From Pleionea mediterranea (lineage in GTDB: Bacteria > Pseudomonadota > Gammaproteobacteria > Enterobacterales > Kangiellaceae): a stretch of DNA of 64,000 nt. The DNA lies in NCBI RefSeq assembly GCF_003148745.1, contig NZ_QGGU01000008.1:62001-126000 (forward strand), in the 5' to 3' direction. The notes beneath the pieces are model-generated. The model did not search any database and was not told the DNA's origin. It saw only the letters and a program-made list of their open reading frames with translations. Below, piece by piece: positions 8,467 through 17,790 of the stretch (its first letter is position 1; each line of letters begins with the position of its first letter). The translations under genes and the position numbers were made by a program.

Positions 8467-10117
8467 CTTCTTCTACCCAGTTTTTCACTAACTGTGCCAC
8501 CATGGTTGGATCTTGCCCGGCAACACCTTTGGCCTTTTCACTCTTTGGTGAACCAGCAATTTGAGGGCCTGGTAACTCTAATGCGGGATCACTGCCTAAG
8601 CTTAACGTATCCGCTCCCATCTCGCCCATATTAAAGTCATCTTCCTGACGGGTCCCTACGGGAACATCGGGTTGTTTGGTTAACTTACTCATTAATGGTT
8701 TAAGCAAGCCGAATATTAAAACTAATCCTAATAACAAAGCGGTTACCGGTTTCCATAGTGCCTGAAACAAAGGTTGTTCATAAAAAGCTAATGGCGCTGG
8801 CGTTGGTAACGCTTCAGGTCGTACAAAGTTAAAACTTTCGACTTCTACTTGATCGCCTCTATTTGGATTATAGCCAATAGCACCACGAATCAATCGGGTA
8901 ATGTTGGTGATTTGATCGTTCGACATAGGTACTTGTGTTGTTGGGTCTTGTGGATTGTCAATGTAATCAAGCCCGACAGAAACACTAACCTTTCGAATCA
9001 CCCCTACCTGCTGTTTAATATGACTGATGGTGGTATCCAAATCGTAATTACGTTCCGCTTCAACGCGACGATTCACCGGCGTTTGTGTTTCAGCAGTTGC
9101 ATTATCGGCCTGATTACCCGCATCTTGCTGTAATGTTTCAGGAATATTGGCTGCTGCCGGTGGTTGATTGCTCAGTGCGCCTGGTATTCCTGAAGCGCCA
9201 GCGGTAGCGGATTGATCTTCCATGGTGCGCTCACTTCGAACGGCGGGCAATTCAGGATTAAACACTTGTTGAGTCTGTTCGGTTTTAGTGAAATCCATAT
9301 CAACATTAACTTGTACTGTGTAATTGCCTTCACCAACGATGGGTAATAATATTTGCTCAATTTTGTCGCGATAATCTGCTTGCTGTTCGCGCGTTAACTT
9401 TATTTCACGATTGGTTTCACGCTCTTGTTGACTCTGACTGCCAGAATGCAACAGTCGCCCTAATTGATCAGTCACCGTAACACGTTCAGCTTCAAGATTG
9501 GCAACACTGCCAGTAACCAAATCAACAATAGCCCTAACCTGTTCTTCATCAAGTTGACGATTGCCGTATAAATTTAATAATACCGAAGCACGAGGTTTGC
9601 GCTTGTGTTTTAAAAATGCGGTTTCTTTGGGTAAAGCCAAATGAACTTTAGCGGCTCTTATACCGTTAAAGTCGCCAATGGTTTTTGCCAACTGTAATTC
9701 TTGACTGCGTTTTAATCGCGCTTTTTCTAATCGTTGTGATACGCCAAAACCGGTTTCTTTATTCAGGTATTGATCGGTTTGTGCATTTAAATTAACGCCT
9801 TGTCCAGCCAGTTCCATTTTAATGCGTTGGTAACGATCTTGAGGCACTAATATCATGCCATTACCGTCGAGCTTATATTTCACATTACTCTGATCAAGAT
9901 AACTCACAACATCCAGTGAACTGCCAGCATCAAGATTACCCAGAGGCCGCATATCTGGCTCTGAACCCCATAAAACAATAAACACACCAAGAGCGACACT
10001 GGCCGCCAGGCCGATCATAATGCCCAGCTGTTTAAATACGCCAAGATTATTCATGCCCGGTAAAATATTTGGCGCAGCGCTCACATTGGACAGCTCTGTT
10101 GATGTTGCTTCAGCCAC
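8459..10117 (-). CDS. fliF: Flagellar MS-ring protein FliF
   Basis: A 552-residue inner-membrane ring protein. There is one transmembrane segment near the N-terminus (about residues 30-51) and a second near 450-470. Between them are the ring-building motifs (V-P-Q-D-R-Y-Q-R-I-K, A-L-P-K-E-T, A-S-V-L-L-N-L) and a proline/glutamine-rich hypervariable loop around 290-340. The C-terminus, which binds FliG, ends in E-E-D-E. It lies 44 bp downstream of fliE. Confidence 0.97.
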   Translation of the reverse strand: MAEATSTELSNVSAAPNILPGMNNLGVFKQLGIMIGLAASVALGVFIVLWGSEPDMRPLGNLDAGSSLDVVSYLDQSNVKYKLDGNGMILVPQDRYQRIKMELAGQGVNLNAQTDQYLNKETGFGVSQRLEKARLKRSQELQLAKTIGDFNGIRAAKVHLALPKETAFLKHKRKPRASVLLNLYGNRQLDEEQVRAIVDLVTGSVANLEAERVTVTDQLGRLLHSGSQSQQERETNREIKLTREQQADYRDKIEQILLPIVGEGNYTVQVNVDMDFTKTEQTQQVFNPELPAVRSERTMEDQSATAGASGIPGALSNQPPAAANIPETLQQDAGNQADNATAETQTPVNRRVEAERNYDLDTTISHIKQQVGVIRKVSVSVGLDYIDNPQDPTTQVPMSNDQITNITRLIRGAIGYNPNRGDQVEVESFNFVRPEALPTPAPLAFYEQPLFQALWKPVTALLLGLVLIFGLLKPLMSKLTKQPDVPVGTRQEDDFNMGEMGADTLSLGSDPALELPGPQIAGSPKSEKAKGVAGQDPTMVAQLVKNWVEEDE

Positions 10118-10161
10118 TTTTATTCTCCAATAAAACTAAATTATTCAGGAATATGACATGC

Positions 10162-10482
10162 CTAAATGGGCATATTCATAATGTCCTGATAAGCACTGAC
10201 CACACGATTTCTAACCTGTACGGCAGCATCAAACGCAACACTTGCTTTTTGCGACGCAATCATTGCTTTAACAAGACTGACACCACCATCACCAGATTCA
10301 ATAGAATTTGCAGCTTGTGCAGAAGCCATTTGATGTTGGTTAATTGTTTTTAATGCATCACCAAGCGCATTGGTAAAGTCAGCATTACCACTGGCAGCAA
10401 CTTGTTGTGTTTGTGGGTTTTGAGCTGCAGCACTTAACTGCCTCATTTGCGACAATATTTGATCGGGTGTTATTTGAGTCAT
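10162..10482 (-). CDS. fliE: Flagellar hook-basal body protein FliE
   Basis: A 106-residue proximal-rod/MS-ring adapter with the family C-terminus S-F-D-A-A-V-Q-V-R-N type (A-F-D-A-A-V-Q-V-R-N-R-V-V-S-A-Y-Q-D-I-M-N-M). It is the first structural gene of fliEFGHIJ. Only 21 bp separate it from flrC and I see no promoter there, so fliE is probably co-transcribed from the sigma54-type promoter in front of flrB. Confidence 0.95.
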   Translation of the reverse strand: MTQITPDQILSQMRQLSAAAQNPQTQQVAASGNADFTNALGDALKTINQHQMASAQAANSIESGDGGVSLVKAMIASQKASVAFDAAVQVRNRVVSAYQDIMNMPI

Positions 10483-10503
10483 ATTAATTTACCTTTCACT
10501 AAT

Positions 10504-11844
10504 TTAAGCGGGCATTTCGTAGCCCAGCTCTCGCATTTTGGCTAATTTGTATCGAAGTGTTCGGGGGCTAATGCCCAGTTCTTCTGCAACCTGTTTTTTC
10601 TTTCCATTGCACTGCTTTAACGCATCAATAATAATTTGATATTCGTGCTGTCTAACACCTGCACCAAGCGCAGAAACATTATCGTCTTCGATCTCTTGTG
10701 TAGTTGAGTCAATAATTTCATGGGTGGTTTCAAACATCAGGTGTTCTGAGTCAACTTCTACACCACCGGATAAAATTAGACAGCGCTGCACCACGTTATC
10801 CAGCTCTCGTACGTTGCCTGGCCAGTTATAGCTGAGTAATTTTGATTTCGCATCACTGCTTATCGATGGAACATCAAGATTGTTTTGACGGGCGTATTTT
10901 TCTAACAAAAATTCTGCCAGCGGTATAATGTCTCGGGTTCGCTCCGATAAAGCTAAACAGGTCATTGGGAAAACATTTAAACGGAAATATAAGTCTTCAC
11001 GAAATCGTTTTTCCTGGACTTCTTTTTTCAAATCTCGATTGGTTGTTGCGATCACTCGTACGTTTAACGGGATCATCTTGCGACTGCCGAGCCGCTCCAC
11101 TTCACGCTCTTGCAACACCCGTAACAGTTTAGCTTGCAAAGACAAATCCATTTCTGATATTTCATCCAGCAAAATAGTGCCATTTTGGGCTTGTTCGAAT
11201 TTACCAGGACAAGACTGATAAGCGCCTGTAAATGCCCCTTTCTCGTAACCAAACAAAGTTGCTTCTAACATATTCTCCGGTATGGCGGCACAATTTAATG
11301 CAACAAATGGCTGTTCACTACGACTTGAATGACTATGAATATAGTTCGCCATAACTTCTTTACCCGAACCGCTTGGCCCATTGAGTAATACCGTTGAGTC
11401 GGTGGCCGCGATACGTTTGGCTAACTGATAAAGTTGCTGACTTTTATCATCTGCAATAATCGGTAACTTTTCATTTAACTCAGTGTGCTTGTAGCGCTCT
11501 AAAATTTCTAACAATATTGTTGGTTTAAACGGCTTTTGAATAAACTCACTGGCGCCTTCCTGCATGGCCGAAACAGCCATGTCGATTGTTCCGTAAGCCG
11601 TCATAAATATAAACGGCGTATTCATATCTTTGCCACGGACAAATTTCAAAAACTCTTTCCCATTTCGCTCACCCAGATTAACATCACTGACGACTATATC
11701 CGGTTGTGACGATGACCATTTAACAATGGCCGAATCTATGTCTTCTGCTTCATCAACCTGATAGCCGGATAACTCAAGTGTGTCGGTAAGGGCTTCTCTT
11801 AATGTTTGATCGTCTTCCAGTACTAATACTCGATTAGTGTTCAT
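10504..11844 (-). CDS. flrC: Sigma54-dependent flagellar response regulator FlrC/FleR
   Basis: A 446-residue NtrC-type activator. The receiver has the phospho-acceptor Asp54 (V-V-S-D-V-N-L). The AAA+ domain has Walker A G-P-S-G-S-G-K (156-162) and the sigma54-contact loop G-A-F-T-G-A (203-208). The C-terminal Fis-type helix-turn-helix reads K-K-Q-V-A-E-E-L-G-I-S-P-R-T-L-R-Y-K. It overlaps flrB by 11 bp. In Vibrio and Pseudomonas this protein, phosphorylated by FlrB/FleS, activates class III genes (hook and basal body); the sigma54-type sites at flgB, fliD and flgA are likely targets. Confidence 0.96.
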   Translation of the reverse strand: MNTNRVLVLEDDQTLREALTDTLELSGYQVDEAEDIDSAIVKWSSSQPDIVVSDVNLGERNGKEFLKFVRGKDMNTPFIFMTAYGTIDMAVSAMQEGASEFIQKPFKPTILLEILERYKHTELNEKLPIIADDKSQQLYQLAKRIAATDSTVLLNGPSGSGKEVMANYIHSHSSRSEQPFVALNCAAIPENMLEATLFGYEKGAFTGAYQSCPGKFEQAQNGTILLDEISEMDLSLQAKLLRVLQEREVERLGSRKMIPLNVRVIATTNRDLKKEVQEKRFREDLYFRLNVFPMTCLALSERTRDIIPLAEFLLEKYARQNNLDVPSISSDAKSKLLSYNWPGNVRELDNVVQRCLILSGGVEVDSEHLMFETTHEIIDSTTQEIEDDNVSALGAGVRQHEYQIIIDALKQCNGKKKQVAEELGISPRTLRYKLAKMRELGYEMPA

Positions 11845-13135
11845 GATGACTGCCTTCTACTGCATTTAAGGTTATTGCTCGATAAAGTATTAACGTAATA
11901 TCTGTCCCTTTGCCTATTTCAGACTGAATATTTAATTCTCCCTGATGCGCTTTTACCGCGCCATGAACAACCGCAAGACCAAGACCGGTGCCTCCTGACT
12001 TTGTGGTGTAGAAAGGATCGAGTATTTTATCGATTTTTTTCTGTTCGATTCCCTCTCCATTGTCGGAGACTTTAAACATAATAAGGTTGTCTTGCGTTGT
12101 AATTGATAGCGATACTTCTGCTAACTCATTTTTTTCACAAGCCTGAAACCCATTGTCGATAATATTGGATAAAGCACTTAATACGGCGTCTAAATTGAGC
12201 TCCACATTAAATGTATGCTTGGTATCATTATTGATTATTAACTCAGGATAATGATCGGTCGCATGTTGACTAACAGCCTGTGAAATTTCGGAGCAAGGTT
12301 TAATAGACTTTTGTAATCCGCCGGATCGGGCAAACTGCAACATATCGTTAATATGTCTATCAAGGTGTGTTAAACAACTCACCAGCTTCTCTGAGAATTT
12401 CTTTTGCTTATCCTTTCCCATATTGGTGTTCGATAAACCGTCTGCGTAAATCAACGCTGACGATAGAGGCGTTCTTATCTGATGCGCCAGTGACGCCATC
12501 ATCTTACCCATGCTGGATAAGCGTTTATCCTGATTAACCTTGTCCTGTAACTTACGGGTTTCAGTGAGATCCGTAAGCACAATCAACTGACCAGGTTCGT
12601 AATCCAGTGAACGGGTTTCAATATGCACCCGGCGACCATCTTTCAGCGACACTTCATGACCATCGTCGAGTCGTGGTGCAAAACTGCGCTGAATAATTGC
12701 TATCCATTTCTCGCCAAGCAATGGCCGGCCTAATAAATCGACGGATACTGCATTGCAATCTTGCACATAACCGTGCTCATCAATCACAACAACACCCGCG
12801 GGTAAAATCGACAGCAGGCTTTGTAAACGTGAAGCCGCTTTTTCTTTTTCAATAAGTTGGTGCTGTTTATTACTGACTTCGCGCGCTAATTTATCGGCCA
12901 GTGACTCCACCTGATCTTCAAGATCCTGATAAGAATGGACAAAGTTTTCCGATAGCCGGTTAAACTGCTGAAATGCTTGCTGCAAATGTTCAATGTTCAA
13001 ATCATTCGCCTCTGCATGGCTTGCGGTTGTCTGGTTTATAGATTTGCTGGATGAGTTACCTTTAGAAAATATCGACGTGCCGGAAGTCACCGATGTTTCA
13101 TCGGTTGACGTTTTAATACGTTGAGGGTTTGGCAT
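11834..13135 (-). CDS. flrB: Flagellar sensor histidine kinase FlrB/FleS
   Basis: A 433-residue soluble kinase with no obvious transmembrane segment. The first 45 residues are Ser/Thr/Asn-rich. A coiled coil covers about 50-105 and a PAS domain about 105-190 (G-V-V-V-I-D-E-H-G). The phospho-acceptor is His218 in S-L-A-H-Q-I-R-T-P-L. The HATPase domain has the N, G1 (D-N-G-E-G-I) and G2 (G-G-T-G-L-G-L) boxes. It phosphorylates FlrC. Its own promoter looks sigma54-dependent (13183-13198), which fits activation by FlrA. Confidence 0.95.
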   Translation of the reverse strand: MPNPQRIKTSTDETSVTSGTSIFSKGNSSSKSINQTTASHAEANDLNIEHLQQAFQQFNRLSENFVHSYQDLEDQVESLADKLAREVSNKQHQLIEKEKAASRLQSLLSILPAGVVVIDEHGYVQDCNAVSVDLLGRPLLGEKWIAIIQRSFAPRLDDGHEVSLKDGRRVHIETRSLDYEPGQLIVLTDLTETRKLQDKVNQDKRLSSMGKMMASLAHQIRTPLSSALIYADGLSNTNMGKDKQKKFSEKLVSCLTHLDRHINDMLQFARSGGLQKSIKPCSEISQAVSQHATDHYPELIINNDTKHTFNVELNLDAVLSALSNIIDNGFQACEKNELAEVSLSITTQDNLIMFKVSDNGEGIEQKKIDKILDPFYTTKSGGTGLGLAVVHGAVKAHQGELNIQSEIGKGTDITLILYRAITLNAVEGSHHEH

Positions 13136-13490
13136 CGTTTACTGTCTCCTGCTTGCGGTAACCAAAGCGTTGATGGCTTAGCAGCAAATAGCGTGCCTAT
13201 TTTAATTTATTGTTTTATTTCAATAAGATATGTAGCATTAAAATTTTCTAAAACAGCTGCAGTCAATTTTCTGGCGTTTAACTGTCGATAAAAAACAAGA
13301 CTTAGGGAGGTGATTGTTATGGGTATTATTTGGGTAATATATTATTGGTAAATATCTGGATAACCTTTGGGTGATAAATCGAGAGGTCGGCGCAACAAAA
13401 ACTCAATTATCGGTTCTAAGCCAACAAAGGATCGTTATTGATATGTATTAGAGAGTTTCAAACAACCAGCGGTATTAAAAATAAGCAACC
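13136..13490. other. Intergenic region between flrA and flrB
   Basis: This 355-bp AT-rich gap holds the flrB sigma54-type promoter at its left end. The right part has several T-T-G-G-G-T/T-G-G-T-A-A clusters (about 13320-13380) that might be activator sites, but I see no clear dyad. I found no terminator after flrA and no convincing reading frame. Confidence 0.5.
13183..13198 (-). promoter_or_regulatory. Sigma54-type promoter for flrB-flrC(-fliE..J)
   Basis: On the minus strand the site reads AGGCAC-GCTAT-TTGCT, matching the consensus TGGCAC-N5-TTGC(A/T) at all but the first base and keeping the GG-N10-GC spacing. The predicted start is near 13171, about 35 nt before the flrB ATG. Confidence 0.8.
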
Positions 13491-14978
13491 CTAACCCGAT
13501 ATATCGTCAGTACGGGAAATATCGTACTTTTTCATCTTTTCTACCAGTGTTGTTCTGCGCATACCCAGTCGGTTGGCGGCTTTGGCAACCACCCAGTCGT
13601 CACGGTCGAGTGCCTGTTTGATGTATTCAATTTCAAGCTTTGCCATAAACTCTTTAAGGTTAAGTCCTTCTTCTGGCAACTCCAACTCAGCGCTCTGCTC
13701 ACCTGCTGGGCTTTGATTTTCTGCCGACGAAACATCAAATTCAGCGGCTACCCGTGGCTGACTTTCAATCTGCTGTTTTAGTTTTGGCGCTTCGTAAGGT
13801 GTCAGACCATCAAGGTACTGATACTTGGTGGGCAGTTCATTGACATCCACCACACCGTACGGAAACAAGATGCACAGTCGTTCCACCAAATTCGCCAGTT
13901 CTCTTACATTACCTGGCCAGTCATGCCGCATCAGTGATGCCATGGCATTGGCGCTGAATCGCACCGAGTCTCGACCGTGTTTTTCCAGCCGAGTGGTTAA
14001 TTCGTTAATTAACAGCGGAATATCATCGGCACGTTCGCGCAGAGCCGGCATCTCGATGGGAAAAACGTTTAGCCGGTAATACAGATCTTCGCGAAAGTTT
14101 CCTTCTGATACTTCGTGCTCCAGCTGACGATGGGTTGCGGCGACTATTCTTACATTGGCCTGAATGGTTTTATTGCCACCGACGCGTTCAAAGCACTTTT
14201 CCTGCAGCACGCGCAATATTTTAACTTGCATCGAAAGTGGCATATCGCCAATTTCGTCGAGAAACAAGGTTCCGCCCTGAGCAAGTTCAAATCGCCCCTG
14301 TCTGGCAGACAGCGCACCAGTAAAAGCGCCCTTTTCATGGCCGAATAATTCGGACTCTAACAGTTCGCCAGGGATCGCCCCACAATTGACCGGAATAAAT
14401 GGCTTATCCGAGCGATCGGACAAATAGTGGATATTTCGGGCTGCGACTTCTTTTCCGGTTCCGGATTCACCCAGAATCAAAACATTAGCGTCACTGTTGG
14501 CTACTTGTGAGATAAGTGTGCGAACATCTTGTACCGCATCGCTGGCACCAACCATGCTTCTAAATAACTCAAGCGGTTGATTGCCCTGCTGAATAATGTG
14601 CTGATTACCGTGACATTCCTGACAGGCGTGCATCACTTCCAGTAAATCATTGTATTTTGGTGGGGTATCGATTCGCCCTACAATTTGGCAGGCCAGAGCA
14701 TCACTCATATCACCAGTGTAGGAAACATCGCCAATCATCAGTAACGGCAGGCTTTTCGAGTATTGCTGAATTTCAGCAACCAGATCCGACAATTTATCGT
14801 AGTTATCCAGCTGGCCAATCGCAACGGTAAGAAATTCTGACGGTGACGTCAGTATGTTTTGCCAGTTTTTTGAATCCGATATCAGGCAGTCTTCACCGAT
14901 AAAATCGAGGATCACTTTAATATCGTGCCCTCGCTTGGCATCGTCATCGATCACAAGTACTTTTAATTCGGATAACAC
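13491..14978 (-). CDS. flrA: Master flagellar regulator FlrA/FleQ
   Basis: A 495-residue sigma54 activator. The N-terminal FleQ domain is receiver-like but lacks a clear phospho-Asp. AAA+ motifs are Walker A G-E-S-G-T-G-K (170-176), G-A-F-T-G-A (217-222) and the Fis-type helix-turn-helix [14 protein letters not shown]. It keeps the L-F-R-S motif (138-141) and the Arg-Asn pair 181-182 after Walker A; in Pseudomonas FleQ the equivalent residues bind c-di-GMP. It is monocistronic, with no sigma54-type site upstream. It probably activates flrBC and other early flagellar genes, and c-di-GMP probably inhibits it. Confidence 0.96.
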   Translation of the reverse strand: MLSELKVLVIDDDAKRGHDIKVILDFIGEDCLISDSKNWQNILTSPSEFLTVAIGQLDNYDKLSDLVAEIQQYSKSLPLLMIGDVSYTGDMSDALACQIVGRIDTPPKYNDLLEVMHACQECHGNQHIIQQGNQPLELFRSMVGASDAVQDVRTLISQVANSDANVLILGESGTGKEVAARNIHYLSDRSDKPFIPVNCGAIPGELLESELFGHEKGAFTGALSARQGRFELAQGGTLFLDEIGDMPLSMQVKILRVLQEKCFERVGGNKTIQANVRIVAATHRQLEHEVSEGNFREDLYYRLNVFPIEMPALRERADDIPLLINELTTRLEKHGRDSVRFSANAMASLMRHDWPGNVRELANLVERLCILFPYGVVDVNELPTKYQYLDGLTPYEAPKLKQQIESQPRVAAEFDVSSAENQSPAGEQSAELELPEEGLNLKEFMAKLEIEYIKQALDRDDWVVAKAANRLGMRRTTLVEKMKKYDISRTDDISG

Positions 14979-15284
14979 CGCAAACCCCTGAGTAAAAAAA
15001 CTGCTCTATTTTTAACCAATTGGATCGGCTAAAAGTTTTTTAAAATGAATAACCTATGATAATAAATAGAAGCTGATTTGTAATCTGTCAATTTTTTGTC
15101 AATTAATTCTAATGTAAATTACATCACTATCAACATTCAACTTAACTGATGATATTTGGCAATCGATAATATTTCGTAAACGACCATATTTCGCAAACGA
15201 TAATATTTGGTAAAAGACTATTCTGCACAAGTTACTGTAATTGACGTATAGCAACATTACGGCACTGGTAATGGCCACAAACAA
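14979..15284. other. Intergenic region upstream of flrA
   Basis: This 306-bp AT-rich stretch lies between the end of legF (minus) and the start of flrA (minus). It should hold the flrA promoter and the 3' end of the leg operon. I see a four-unit 17-bp repeat (separate entry) but no clear terminator; a 61-codon frame here has no family resemblance and looks accidental. Confidence 0.5.
15152..15219. repeat. Degenerate 17-bp tandem repeat, four units
   Basis: Units start at 15152, 15169, 15186 and 15203. Each begins ATATTT(G/C)G(C/T) and continues AA-CGA. It is intergenic, between flrA and legF. Confidence 0.75.
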
Positions 15285-16013
15285 CTATTGATTTAATTGA
15301 AACAGAGCTTCAGCAAGTTTCCAGTCAGATTCATCATCAATATCCTGTGAATGCTCTGGTGCCATAATATACGGGTAACACGGCGCTGTATAAAAACTTT
15401 TACTTGCTCTAAATCGTGAAATGTTTGAAATATAGATAGCACCATTGGGAACAAAACTAGACTGATAATCTTGAGAACGTTTACCGTTAAATAATGACTC
15501 AGGAATGTTCAGGTCGCCTTGCTGTTTGACTGTTAAACACCACTGGGGTGGAAAAGAAATAGGCGTCACTGAAACCAGATTGTTATGCTGTTGTTGTTCA
15601 AAACAGTCTATTGCTTCGGTTATGTGCAGCTCACTTCTCAGAGGGCTGGTGGGCTGCAATAGGATAATGTTCTGCTCCTTGCTCAGTTGAGCTTCGTCTA
15701 TAACATGACTAATCACCTCTGCCATACCTGCTGTATCCGATGCTAAATTATCAGGTCGCGTTAAAAATAACAGCCTGTCCAGATTTTTAGTTAAATTGGA
15801 CTCGCTATTATTATGCTCTCCTTCGCGCAATTGATCACATAACGTTTTAACGTCTGGATGATCGCTGGTAATAATTATCTGGCTGATAGCTTTTGTATTT
15901 AACGCAGCTATAATTGTCCACTCAATTAACGGCCTACCTGAAAACAGACGCATATTTTTGTTCGGAATTCTTTTGCTTCCGGAGCGAGCAGGTATGATTG
16001 CAATATAAGACAA
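15285..16013 (-). CDS. legF: CMP-legionaminic acid synthetase (cytidylyltransferase)
   Basis: A 242-residue NeuA/PseF/LegF-family enzyme that activates a nonulosonic acid with CTP. The N-terminal signature I-I-P-A-R-S-G-S-K-R-I-P-N-K-N is complete, followed by L-L-Q-P-T-S-P-L-R and a C-terminal D-I-D-D-E-S-D-W. The neighbours are LegB/C/G/I/H and a PtmE-like protein, so the substrate is most likely legionaminic acid rather than pseudaminic or sialic acid. It is the last gene of the operon, 2 bp after ptmE. The substrate stereochemistry is inferred from context. Confidence 0.87.
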   Translation of the reverse strand: MSYIAIIPARSGSKRIPNKNMRLFSGRPLIEWTIIAALNTKAISQIIITSDHPDVKTLCDQLREGEHNNSESNLTKNLDRLLFLTRPDNLASDTAGMAEVISHVIDEAQLSKEQNIILLQPTSPLRSELHITEAIDCFEQQQHNNLVSVTPISFPPQWCLTVKQQGDLNIPESLFNGKRSQDYQSSFVPNGAIYISNISRFRASKSFYTAPCYPYIMAPEHSQDIDDESDWKLAEALFQLNQ

Positions 16014-16015
16014 AC

Positions 16016-17080
16016 TTAATTCCCTTTTATAATATCGTCTTGTGCTTTCTCAAAGTCAGGCATTTTCCCAATATCCAGCCAGTACTCATGTATAGGAAAC
16101 ATGGATACCTGTTTATTACGCTTAATATATTGTTGAATTAAATCCGGCATATCTTGTTTTTTGTTGGCTTCAATTTTTGAAAACACATCGGGAGACAGAA
16201 CATAAATACCAGCATTAATAAAAAATTGTTTTGTCGGCTTTTCTACAATACTGGTGATAATTTCACCATCGGTTTCTATTACACCATAAGGAACTTTAAT
16301 ACCATAACTGGAGACACACATCGTTGCCACAGCGCCCTTTTTCTCATGAAAGCTTAATAACTCATCAAAGTTTACCTTTGTTAGTAGATCACCATTCATC
16401 ATAATCAAAGGTAGTTGCGGTGTAGTGTCGGGTAATAACCCTAAAGCACCTGCCGTACCAAGAGGCTCATTTTCATGAACATAATGTATTTCTATCCCCC
16501 AGGCGCTACCGTCACCGAAGTAGTCTTTAATTTGATCAGCAAGATAGTGGGTTGAAATATAAAATTTATAGAAACCATATTCTATAAAGCTTTCTATAAT
16601 GGTTTCTAAAATTGGTTTACTACCAACTTTGAGTAAAGGTTTAGGGCAATCGTCTGTTAATGGTTTTAAACGTGTACCAAACCCTCCAGCCATTAAAAAC
16701 ACTGGATTACTGCGTTTGGGAGTTTTCATTAATTGCTCAAGTACAACCAGGCCGACAACTTTGTGGTCATCAACTACAGGCAAATGAAGCAAATTTTTTC
16801 GAGCCATTAGCGTTAATATTTTTTGTGTAGAATCTGCAGGCGTACAGTAAACGGGATTACTGTTCATGACTTTTGTAACCGACTCATCCAGATCGATGTA
16901 ATTAAGCAAGCCACGTCGAATATCTCCGTCGGTAACAATACCCAGTAACTTATACTCATTATCGGTGACCAATGCAGCGCGAATGGCCGATCGATCAATA
17001 GCGCCAATCACATCACGGATAGAATCCGTTGAAGAGACACAAGCCGACTTCCAACGATCATCTTGAAACGACATATTCAC
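16016..17080 (-). CDS. ptmE: PtmE-like nucleotidyltransferase with CBS domains (glucosamine-1-P guanylyltransferase)
   Basis: A 354-residue protein with two CBS domains (about 10-120) followed by a sugar-phosphate nucleotidyltransferase domain from about 125 (V-F-L-M-A-G-G-F-G-T-R-L-K-P-L). This architecture matches Campylobacter PtmE, which makes GDP-glucosamine for legionaminic acid. Its presence argues that the pathway runs on GDP-sugars. The partner enzymes PtmA and PtmF are not in the window. It lies 80 bp after legH, the only real gap in this operon. Confidence 0.87.
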   Translation of the reverse strand: MNMSFQDDRWKSACVSSTDSIRDVIGAIDRSAIRAALVTDNEYKLLGIVTDGDIRRGLLNYIDLDESVTKVMNSNPVYCTPADSTQKILTLMARKNLLHLPVVDDHKVVGLVVLEQLMKTPKRSNPVFLMAGGFGTRLKPLTDDCPKPLLKVGSKPILETIIESFIEYGFYKFYISTHYLADQIKDYFGDGSAWGIEIHYVHENEPLGTAGALGLLPDTTPQLPLIMMNGDLLTKVNFDELLSFHEKKGAVATMCVSSYGIKVPYGVIETDGEIITSIVEKPTKQFFINAGIYVLSPDVFSKIEANKKQDMPDLIQQYIKRNKQVSMFPIHEYWLDIGKMPDFEKAQDDIIKGN

Positions 17081-17160
17081 TCTCTTAAGGTTATCCTGAT
17101 TAATGGAGTTATAATGTATATTTTATTCTGTATTTTGGGTCTTAAAATGTATTACAGCAA

Positions 17161-17790
17161 TTATTTAAGTATTGCCTTTTCTGCGACATCCGACTTAACC
17201 GTAACGCCAGCCCCAATAATGGCACCTGTACCAATGGTTATACCCTGCAAAATAACAGCGCCAGTACCTATAAAAACATGATCTTTAACAACCGTATCAC
17301 CACAAATAATACTGCCTGGAGCGATATGACAATGTGCACCTATGGAAACATGGTGCTCTACTACTGCTCGTGTATTGATAATGGTGTTTTGGTTAATATC
17401 ACAGCCAATTTGCAGACACGCTCCTGCCATTACCTGTACGCCCTCAGAAAGATTAGCATAATGGCTAACAATCGCACTGGGATGAATAAGTGTAGTAAAT
17501 GATGCCCCCTTCGACTTATATTCTTGATAAAGTCTATAACGCAAGGAATTGCGAGGCAAAAACCCACAGCCATTAATAAAGCCAATGGAATCATTTGAAT
17601 TAATTAAAGCGAGGCCACTTTGATCATTTCCCAAGCTGACCAGATTCAAAGGTTGCCAATATGAACCCGCTTCAATATCAGGAGTAATAACACCTAAAAG
17701 ATTTTTATTTTGCTGATTTTTTACCAGCACATCGAAGCAGACGGCGGCATGACCGCCTGCGCCGATCATGACAAGTGGCGAATTAATCAA
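17161..17790 (-). CDS. legH: Sugar O/N-acetyltransferase, NeuD/LegH family
   Basis: A 209-residue acyltransferase with a Rossmann-like N-terminus (V-M-I-G-A-G-G-H-A-A-V) and a C-terminal left-handed beta-helix of hexapeptide repeats from about residue 110 (for example V-F-I-G-T-G-A-V-I and G-A-I-I-G-A-G). In legionaminic acid synthesis LegH acetylates the 4-amino group made by LegC. It overlaps legI by 8 bp. A NeuD-like O-acetyltransferase is the alternative. Confidence 0.82.
   Translation of the reverse strand: MINSPLVMIGAGGHAAVCFDVLVKNQQNKNLLGVITPDIEAGSYWQPLNLVSLGNDQSGLALINSNDSIGFINGCGFLPRNSLRYRLYQEYKSKGASFTTLIHPSAIVSHYANLSEGVQVMAGACLQIGCDINQNTIINTRAVVEHHVSIGAHCHIAPGSIICGDTVVKDHVFIGTGAVILQGITIGTGAIIGAGVTVKSDVAEKAILK

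Noticed and set aside
15099-15284. 61-codon minus-strand frame upstream of flrA
   Set aside because: It runs through the 17-bp tandem array, is AT-driven in composition and has no recognisable motif or clear ribosome site.
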